Virus record (IMG/VR): IMGVR_UViG_3300030109_000899
Coordinates: 1 to 20,926 of that record
DNA: 20,926 bases
Origin: a virus
Direction: 5' to 3' (one strand)
Under the pieces are notes generated by a model that saw only the letters and a program-made list of their open reading frames with translations, searched no databases and was not told the DNA's origin. The translations under genes were made by a program, and so were the position numbers. Positions within the stretch are counted from its first letter, which is position 1. Each line of letters opens with the position of its first letter. Of this stretch, positions 15,937-20,926 are shown piece by piece.

Positions 15937-16217
15937 TAGTGTAAGTCTCCTTTTTTCCAAGTTAAAATATCTATAACATTATCTAGGTCCGTTTCTTTTG
16001 GTTCGGACTCATCTTCTTTAAATCCATACATACCCTCTTCGTATATGAGGTCTGGATTTGATGTAACAAAACGAACCAAACCTTTTGCTATATAAGAGCA
16101 CACATCTCTATCATCAGGTGACTTTGGATCTATTATGCCACATGTAAATCCTTTATCATGTGGCGTTATAATTACAGATACAGATTGAAATATATCTATT
16201 GGTTTATCAAAGTCCAT
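15936..16217 (-). CDS. Small acidic phage protein, unknown function
   Basis: This gene encodes 93 residues and is joined by TAATG junctions at both ends. The N-terminal half seems to form strands (DIFQSVSVIITPHDKGFTCG), followed by a helical piece (VCSYIAKGLVRFVTSNPDLI) and an acidic tail (KEDESEPKETDLDNVIDIL). Two Cys are present (TCG and VCS). I do not recognise the family. Its tight coupling to the metallophosphoesterase start suggests the two are made together. Confidence 0.65.
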   Translation of the reverse strand: MDFDKPIDIFQSVSVIITPHDKGFTCGIIDPKSPDDRDVCSYIAKGLVRFVTSNPDLIYEEGMYGFKEDESEPKETDLDNVIDILTWKKGDLH

Positions 16218-16402
16218 TATATAACCTCAATCAGAGCATCAAGCTCTCTTATTTCTTTATCTTCTTCTGGCACGCCAGCTTCTATTAACTTTTTTCTTTT
16301 GACTGCTAAGTCATGTAAGGCAGTGTCTACCTCTTCTTGTGCTTGTTCTGATAAAGTTTCTATTTCTTCATCAGTTATTCCTTGTGGAAATGTAACCATC
16401 AT
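16217..16402 (-). CDS. Small helical phage protein, unknown function
   Basis: This gene encodes 61 residues. AGGAG is 9 bases before the ATG, which makes an ATGA overlap with the endonuclease gene. After a short MMVTFPQG start the sequence is almost all charged helix (DEEIETLSEQAQEEVDTALH, then LAVKRKKLIEAGVPEEDKEI), probably a coiled coil. There is no recognisable motif. It ends in TAATG with the 93-aa gene. Confidence 0.65.
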   Translation of the reverse strand: MMVTFPQGITDEEIETLSEQAQEEVDTALHDLAVKRKKLIEAGVPEEDKEIRELDALIEVI

Positions 16403-16776
16403 AATAAGTCTCCTAAGTTAGTTTTCATGTTTGATTCTTTGATTATAGCAACAAACTTTTTAAAGTCAAGCACAATCAATGGATCTCTTTTATTCATCTT
16501 CAATACCACAACAGGCTCTAAGTTAGCATTAGATATTGCTTGGTCATATGCATCATACAAACCTTTCCATGTTTCTTTGTTTTTACACTCAATAGAAAAT
16601 GGAAATAGTCCTTGTGCAAATCTAGATAACTTAACATCAATACCTGATTCGCCCATGATAGCACAAGAAATATCTTCGTCTTTCTTTAAGTTAGGGAACG
16701 TACTTAATAGCACGTCCCTAACCCAGTTTTGTAGCCTTCGCCCCTTGGCTTTTCGACTGCGTACACTAGTAGCCAT
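16399..16776 (-). CDS. Small PD-(D/E)XK endonuclease, resolvase-like
   Basis: This gene encodes 125 residues. A basic N-terminus (SVRSRKAKGRRLQNWVRD) precedes the nuclease core: GESGIDVKLS with Asp47, then FPFSIECKNKETW with Glu63 and Lys65, the D...ExK signature of this fold. A helix (YDAYDQAISNA), a strand (EPVVVLKM) and a closing segment (PLIVLDFKKFVAIIK) follow as usual. Size and basic start fit small phage endonucleases and Holliday junction resolvases. It overlaps the upstream RecB-like nuclease by 11 bases. Likely roles are branch resolution before packaging or host DNA breakdown; the sequence alone cannot separate these. Confidence 0.7.
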   Translation of the reverse strand: MATSVRSRKAKGRRLQNWVRDVLLSTFPNLKKDEDISCAIMGESGIDVKLSRFAQGLFPFSIECKNKETWKGLYDAYDQAISNANLEPVVVLKMNKRDPLIVLDFKKFVAIIKESNMKTNLGDLL

Positions 16777-17659
16777 CGTCCTCTACCCTAGGATTATTGA
16801 CTTCAGTATACCAAACCCACTTGGGGTTTTTACCTTGCGACTGCTGTTGTGGTAGCAGCTGCAAGTTTTCTCCCCAACAAGGAAACTTGTAAGGGCAGAA
16901 ACCGCATGCCGTTCCTAATACTTTATTACCTGTCTTTTGTTTTCTAAAGTATTCGTCTTCGGCTTTGAAACATCTTTTAAATTTCTTATCTAAATTTATA
17001 GCTCTAATATTATTATCAATAGTACTCAATGCATGTTCTTTGTATTCATCATCAGCTAAAGGAGCCTCAGTTAGTGCCCATTCTCCAGTTGATTTATTGA
17101 TAGCTATCCAACCTCCAAAAGGTTTTTGTCTAGACTCTGCATATATATATCCTTGTGCTAGATATCCAAACAAGTCATCACTTGCTACTGCATGAAAGCC
17201 ACCATTCTCTCCAAACTTATTAGTGAATGACCATGGTGATGCGCTTTTAATATCCCATACCTTATCCTCAATCTCCACATCAAGAGTACCATTTACAGTA
17301 ACATCATCAAGTTTATATTCAGTCTTTGTTTGCTCTGATTGTATTTCTACACCAGATGCTTTCATAATAATCATTGCCGCTTGCTCTATAAGATCTCCAA
17401 ATAAATTTCTCATCTTAACATTATATGGTTGCGACTCACCTTTAATACCTTTCTTCTCCATCTGCAATTGACACAGAGGTCGTCCGATGCTTGATGCTCT
17501 AAGACCAAACTCTTTATTTCTTTGGTCAGTGAATTGCTTGCGGAATGATTCCATGCAAGCGTCACCAAACTGAGTGATCAAGTCATCGGATACCTCGACT
17601 GCATCTTTATTAGCAGCCTCCAAAAACACCCTAACTTTTTCTAGGATGTCCGAACTCAT
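16766..17659 (-). CDS. RecB/Cas4-like PD-(D/E)XK exonuclease with iron-sulfur cysteines
   Basis: This gene encodes 297 residues, starting in an ATGA overlap with the ssDNA-binding candidate. Core motifs are GDLIEQ near 88-93 (Glu where RecB members often have His), NGTLDVEI with Asp127, VWDIKS with Asp136 and Lys138, and YLAQGYIYA with the Q-x3-Y helix motif (Gln169, Tyr173). One Cys lies before the core (Cys63, RPLCQLQ) and three behind it (CGFCPYKFPC, Cys252, 255, 261). This 1+3 set is how AddB and Cas4 hold a 4Fe-4S cluster that staples the domain. The product is probably a DNA exonuclease for recombination or host DNA degradation. No Cas1/Cas2 or CRISPR is present, so a replication role is favoured. 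Confidence 0.8.
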   Translation of the reverse strand: MSSDILEKVRVFLEAANKDAVEVSDDLITQFGDACMESFRKQFTDQRNKEFGLRASSIGRPLCQLQMEKKGIKGESQPYNVKMRNLFGDLIEQAAMIIMKASGVEIQSEQTKTEYKLDDVTVNGTLDVEIEDKVWDIKSASPWSFTNKFGENGGFHAVASDDLFGYLAQGYIYAESRQKPFGGWIAINKSTGEWALTEAPLADDEYKEHALSTIDNNIRAINLDKKFKRCFKAEDEYFRKQKTGNKVLGTACGFCPYKFPCWGENLQLLPQQQSQGKNPKWVWYTEVNNPRVEDDGY

Positions 17660-18492
17660 GACGACAATACTTCAATAGGATCATCATCAAACTCTGCCTC
17701 TACCGCCTGTACGGATACAGGTTCAGCTTTCTTGGCTTGTCTCCAAAGTTCTACTATCTCCTCATTTTCTGTGTTGATAGTATCTTGGAAAGCAAGAAGA
17801 ATTTCTTTTTCTTTATCAGAAAACTGTACTTCATCTGAGTCTACACTTATATCAGACACATAGAATACATTACTTCCAGCCTTTTTCTTTTTACTTTTAA
17901 GTGTAAGCGTATGATTAAACATCACCTTACCTCTGCGTCTAAGACTTTCTATTGCCTCTCCAACAGGTTTAAAGTTACTGCCTGTTACTTTCCACAATAC
18001 AGGTAAGTTAGTTACCTCTGCATCAGCTCCACCTGGAAGGCTACCTTTAAAAGAAACTAGACCATAAACTAAACGATAGCACTTTATTGCTTTCTGTTTC
18101 ATTCTTTCTTCATCAGAAAGATTAGCCAGTTCCTTTGCAGGTATTTTGCCACAGCGTATACCACCTTGTATATCTATGGCCTCATCTTTCCAAGACTTAA
18201 AGATTATACTTCTGTTGCTATACTCATTCTTCTCTGCATCGTACTTCATGTACTGATATGCATTCATGAATGGCCTAAATGTAACAGGCTTTCCGTAAGC
18301 CATGCTATCTAATTCAGGAACGTAAACACCGTATGATCCCACTGGTACCTCTGCCCCATCATCATTTTCTGGAAATCTATTTATGGCTAGCTTCGGTAAG
18401 AAGTTACCAGTAGAAGATTTCTCTTGTCCAATCATAGACATAATCTGTTCTTGTGACAGACCATCTATGTTTGATATTTCATTATTAGTCAT
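17656..18492 (-). CDS. Candidate ssDNA-binding protein
   Basis: This gene encodes 278 residues; AAGGAGGT before the ATG is one of the strongest ribosome sites in the window, so the protein is probably made in quantity. The N-terminus is polar. The middle is mixed strand-like with aromatic and basic residues (GKPVTFRPFMNAYQYMKYD, RSIIFKSWKD), and RRRGKVMFNHTLTLKSKKKK gives a basic patch near 185-205. The C-terminus ends acidic (VEAEFDDDPIEVLSS), as in phage ssDNA-binding proteins, whose acid tails recruit partners. Position between polymerase and nuclease genes supports this. No direct family match is visible; a recombination mediator is the alternative. Confidence 0.5.
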   Translation of the reverse strand: MTNNEISNIDGLSQEQIMSMIGQEKSSTGNFLPKLAINRFPENDDGAEVPVGSYGVYVPELDSMAYGKPVTFRPFMNAYQYMKYDAEKNEYSNRSIIFKSWKDEAIDIQGGIRCGKIPAKELANLSDEERMKQKAIKCYRLVYGLVSFKGSLPGGADAEVTNLPVLWKVTGSNFKPVGEAIESLRRRGKVMFNHTLTLKSKKKKAGSNVFYVSDISVDSDEVQFSDKEKEILLAFQDTINTENEEIVELWRQAKKAEPVSVQAVEAEFDDDPIEVLSS

Positions 18493-18511
18493 GCGACCTC
18501 CTTATTATTAA

Positions 18512-18712
18512 TTATATATCTTTTATCTCTTCAATCGCCATAAGATTATCTCTGGCGGACGCTATCTTTTGTATTTGTTTATCTACTTCATCAATGTGTT
18601 GAGGATGTTCTCCAATACCAACAGAATTATTTAAGTAAATTTCAAGCGTTGCCTTTGCCTCAGATATCTGAGAGTTATAACGATCTACTAATGCTTTTAA
18701 GATTTGTGACAT
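18512..18712 (-). CDS. Small coiled-coil protein, unknown function
   Basis: This gene encodes 66 residues with a strong AAGGAGGT ribosome site just before the ATG. Nearly the whole chain is helical with regular Leu/Ile/Val spacing (ILKALVDRYNSQISEAKATL, then IDEVDKQIQKIASARDNLMA), broken by a Gly-containing turn (NNSVGIGEHPQH), suggesting a helical hairpin. No family recognised. It lies between the polymerase and the ssDNA-binding candidate and is separated from the polymerase by a 123-base gap. Confidence 0.65.
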   Translation of the reverse strand: MSQILKALVDRYNSQISEAKATLEIYLNNSVGIGEHPQHIDEVDKQIQKIASARDNLMAIEEIKDI

Positions 18713-18835
18713 ACTACCTCCTTCCTATCACAATTTACCATAAATGTCAAGTAATTATATTAATAATTACTAATATAAATATTACCAAAAATACTAACAA
18801 ATCAAACAGGCTAAATATAAATCTTTCTAGTTTTT
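18713..18835. other. 123-base gap after the polymerase, very AT-rich
   Basis: No gene is visible here. It holds the AT-only hairpin at 18750-18771 and a TTGACA on the minus strand at 18745-18750 that lacks a usable -10. A role as a regulatory or transcript-processing site between polymerase and downstream genes is possible. Confidence 0.4.
18750..18771. repeat. Perfect 9-bp inverted repeat (AT-rich hairpin)
   Basis: AGTAATTAT (18750-18758) pairs with ATAATTACT (18763-18771) around the loop ATTA. It is not followed by a T run on the minus strand, so it is not a classical terminator. The site lies between the polymerase stop and the next gene and could be an operator, an RNA end stabiliser or an unwinding element. 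Confidence 0.5.
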
Positions 18836-20899
18836 TCACATTACTATCCTTTCCTTTTTTAAAGAAACTTCATTCATTTCTAACCAATTATCGCCTATCT
18901 TTAGCTCCGTGTCAAGTGGTACATTGAACTCAACTTTATAAAAGTCATACAAAGAATCAATAACATTTCTAGTTGCTTTGTCTAGTAGATCAGTCATTAA
19001 TTCTACCTCATCTGGGTGTGCATCTACAACTATGGAATCGTGCACAGTATTTATTAATAAACTTTTTACACCCTTATCTCTCATCATTTTGTAAGCATTG
19101 ATACATGCTATGGGTACTATATCAGCAGTTGCAAAACCTTGAACTGGATAGTTCTTTATCTGTGTGGAGTAACTAGAGCCACCCCATGCCTGTCTTTGTG
19201 CATACGGAAATGAATACTCACGACCTGATGGTAGCTTTACTTTCTTAAACTCTATAGCTGTACTTTGTAAAGTCTCATGCCACTTTGCTATGTCTTTGTA
19301 CTTCTCAAGAAATGCTTTGTAGTATCTTTTCTCACTATCACTACCTGACATGCCACCATACAAAGGTTTGAATGTATGTGCTTTTGCATCTTGCCTACTT
19401 ACTCCAATAGTATCTGCGGTAAACTGATGTACATCTACACCATCATCGATATCTTTCATGCCCTGCTTATCCTGTGCTAAGAATACAGCAGTCCTAAATT
19501 CTAATTGTGAAAAATCTATCTCCATAATCTTACCACCCTTAAACCTGGAAGATATAACTTTACGAATAGGAAAAGTATTACCTCTTGGTTGGTTCTGAAA
19601 GTTGGGATCACGACTTGATAGTCTTGCTGTAGCTGTAACACACTGCATAAACTTAGGATGCAATACACTATCCTCATTTACATGATCTCTTATACCATTT
19701 ACAAATGTATTTAGATATGTATCTATGGCATTGTATCTGATAATTAAATCAACAAACTCTTTCATATCTCCTTGCGCCCTCATAGATAACTTCTTCAATG
19801 TATCTCTATCTGTTTTAAACCCACCCTCTGCTACCTCTGACACACCAACAGGCATCTGATTAAAACCTGCAGTTCTGTTAAGCTGTAGATAAATTACTCC
19901 TTCTCCATTGCACTGAGGACACTTTGTAAGATTCTTAAATGGTTCTCCATTAACTTTAAATCTTCTAATTAAACCTTTACCTTCACAGTGACTGCACTGT
20001 GCTGCTGATGTCTGCTTAATTGTTTTTGTGTTTAATGCTACTAAATCTCTAAACTTAGACTTTGATAGTGTGGGTCTGCGTTTCTTTCTCTTGGTAAATT
20101 TATCTATGCCTATGTTAAATGTCTCTGCCCACTTTTTTTTATCTATAACTTTTCTAGAGTAGATTAACCAAGATAATTGCTCTGTGCTAGCAGGATTGAT
20201 AGGCGTATCTCCCATCTTCTCTCTGATAATCTTTTTTATTTCCTGTGCCAGTCTGCCAAACTCTTCTTTAAACTCTTGCTCCACAGCATTCAATGCATTT
20301 AGGTCAATGTTTATGCCATTTATTTCCATATCTGCAAGCACTGGTAGAAATTCATTCATCATTTTGGCTGATTTAAGTAAGGGTTTGTTACCTTCTTTCT
20401 TAAAATCTACTATCTGTGCATTAAACAAAGCTCGTGTAGATACCACATCCTGCCTACCATACTCTTCAATAATACTCACAGGTATATCTTCAAATGATAT
20501 CTTGCGTTTCATATAGTCATCTACTGCATCTGACTTCTGAGATATACTTCTGCGTTTACATATATCTTTTAATGATAGTGGCTTTCTTAATCCACGAAGT
20601 AATATATACTCACCTATCATGGTATCGTACAATCTGCCAGTGTATTTAAATCCTGACTCCAGTAGCCACACTAAATCAAACTTAATGTTGTGGCCAACAA
20701 GTAGTGTAGTCTTATCTAGTATATCTTGAACTGCCTTGTGATTAGATTGTATATCAAAGCTCTCGTGATTGTGATTAAAAAAATAATACTCATCATTAAC
20801 TCCAATACTAACTAAGCAATTGTTAGGATTGAAAGGAAGTGGATCTACTTTGCCATCCACGATTTGAAAACTGGTCTCTACGTCTAATACTGAAATCAT
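18836..20899 (-). CDS. Family A DNA polymerase with 3'-5' exonuclease domain and zinc-motif insertion
   Basis: This gene encodes 687 residues, close to T7 DNA polymerase (704). Exonuclease motifs: Asp6/Glu8 (LDVET), Asn71/Asp75 (GHNIKFD) and Tyr147/Asp151 (YGRQD), so proofreading should be active. Polymerase motifs: TATARLSSRDPNFQNQP (417-440 region), motif A IDFSQLEFR (Asp462), motif B RQDAKAHTFKPLYG (Arg502, Lys506, Phe510, Tyr514) and motif C VHDSIVVD (Asp621). Two CxxCxGxG motifs (Cys302/305 and 327/330) lie in an insertion before motif A, after the NPAS..QL thumb helix. Motif C has Ser where Glu is usual. No 5'-3' nuclease domain is present. A GAGGT lies before the ATG. This is the replicative polymerase of the phage and the first complete gene of the minus arm. 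Confidence 0.95.
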   Translation of the reverse strand: MISVLDVETSFQIVDGKVDPLPFNPNNCLVSIGVNDEYYFFNHNHESFDIQSNHKAVQDILDKTTLLVGHNIKFDLVWLLESGFKYTGRLYDTMIGEYILLRGLRKPLSLKDICKRRSISQKSDAVDDYMKRKISFEDIPVSIIEEYGRQDVVSTRALFNAQIVDFKKEGNKPLLKSAKMMNEFLPVLADMEINGINIDLNALNAVEQEFKEEFGRLAQEIKKIIREKMGDTPINPASTEQLSWLIYSRKVIDKKKWAETFNIGIDKFTKRKKRRPTLSKSKFRDLVALNTKTIKQTSAAQCSHCEGKGLIRRFKVNGEPFKNLTKCPQCNGEGVIYLQLNRTAGFNQMPVGVSEVAEGGFKTDRDTLKKLSMRAQGDMKEFVDLIIRYNAIDTYLNTFVNGIRDHVNEDSVLHPKFMQCVTATARLSSRDPNFQNQPRGNTFPIRKVISSRFKGGKIMEIDFSQLEFRTAVFLAQDKQGMKDIDDGVDVHQFTADTIGVSRQDAKAHTFKPLYGGMSGSDSEKRYYKAFLEKYKDIAKWHETLQSTAIEFKKVKLPSGREYSFPYAQRQAWGGSSYSTQIKNYPVQGFATADIVPIACINAYKMMRDKGVKSLLINTVHDSIVVDAHPDEVELMTDLLDKATRNVIDSLYDFYKVEFNVPLDTELKIGDNWLEMNEVSLKKERIVM
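19898..19996 (-). other. DnaJ-like double CxxCxGxG motif inside the DNA polymerase
   Basis: The codons for residues 302-334 give CSHCEGKG and CPQCNGEG separated by 17 residues. The pair matches the zinc-binding repeat of DnaJ. It interrupts a lysine-rich stretch (FTKRKKRRP, LNTKTIKQT) between the thumb helix motif and the GGFKTDRDTLKKL segment, so it is an inserted element of the polymerase, not a separate gene. Confidence 0.85.
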
Positions 20900-20926
20900 A
20901 CTCTATACCTCGATAGTTGTGGTTCG

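Noticed and set aside
16766-17659. Cas4-like nuclease as a sign of a CRISPR system
   Set aside because: No repeats, spacers or Cas1/Cas2 genes are seen; the neighbours are phage replication genes, and RecB-like nucleases with Fe-S cysteines are common in phages.
18722-18750. Minus-strand promoter with perfect TTGACA (18745-18750) and 17-base spacer to TAGGAA (18722-18727)
   Set aside because: The -10 matches only three of six bases, and the start would fall inside the AAGGAGGT of the 66-aa gene, removing its ribosome site.
20900-20926. End of an upstream gene on the minus strand
   Set aside because: All three frames are open or end within a few codons; with only 27 bases no frame can be supported.

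Overview
The window looks like part of the genome of a strictly lytic, short-tailed (podovirus-like) marine bacteriophage. The DNA is visibly AT-rich, genes are packed with overlapping stops and starts, and nearly every recognisable product is a phage virion, lysis or DNA replication protein. Protein styles (Asn/Gln/Ala-rich coiled-coil virion protein, 'PGQSLT..PWE.PP' virion protein, marine-type lysozyme with an EGG..TIAYGHK motif, TSCPD-like protein, DUF3310 protein) fit phages of marine Alphaproteobacteria such as SAR11 or relatives. That host call is inference from protein style and base composition, not from a search. No tRNA, rRNA, CRISPR, IS element, integrase or repressor was recognised.

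The window has two convergent arms. The plus-strand arm (1-14008) carries late genes. A block of virion proteins comes first: a 5'-truncated coiled-coil protein, two small proteins, a 657-aa protein and a 1667-aa protein. In order and relative size it resembles the internal or DNA-ejection cassette of T7-like phages (gp14-gp15-gp16), without evident sequence similarity that I can vouch for. Next comes an envelope-directed block: a holin-like membrane protein, a 71-aa protein with a hydrophobic N-terminus, two Sec-exported proteins (one holding a 272-residue stretch with no Lys, Arg or His), a 92-aa one-pass membrane protein with a coiled coil, and a 571-aa protein with a central lysozyme domain.

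The minus-strand arm (20899 down to 14005) carries early or replication genes. In transcription order these are a family A DNA polymerase with a DnaJ-like zinc insertion, a 66-aa coiled-coil protein, a likely ssDNA-binding protein, a RecB/Cas4-like nuclease with an iron-sulfur cysteine set, a small PD-(D/E)XK endonuclease, two small unknowns, a calcineurin-like metallophosphoesterase, a DUF3310 protein, two small unknowns and a TSCPD-like protein. The helicase/primase genes expected of such a phage are not in the window and may lie beyond 20926.

The two arms meet tail to tail: the last genes share four bases (14005-14008). There is no gene-free stretch above 300 bases. The two largest gaps are 14809-14948, with a candidate minus-strand promoter, an inverted repeat and a structured leader, and 18713-18835, with an AT-only hairpin. 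Genes within each arm are mostly joined by TAATG or ATGA junctions, so translational coupling is likely.
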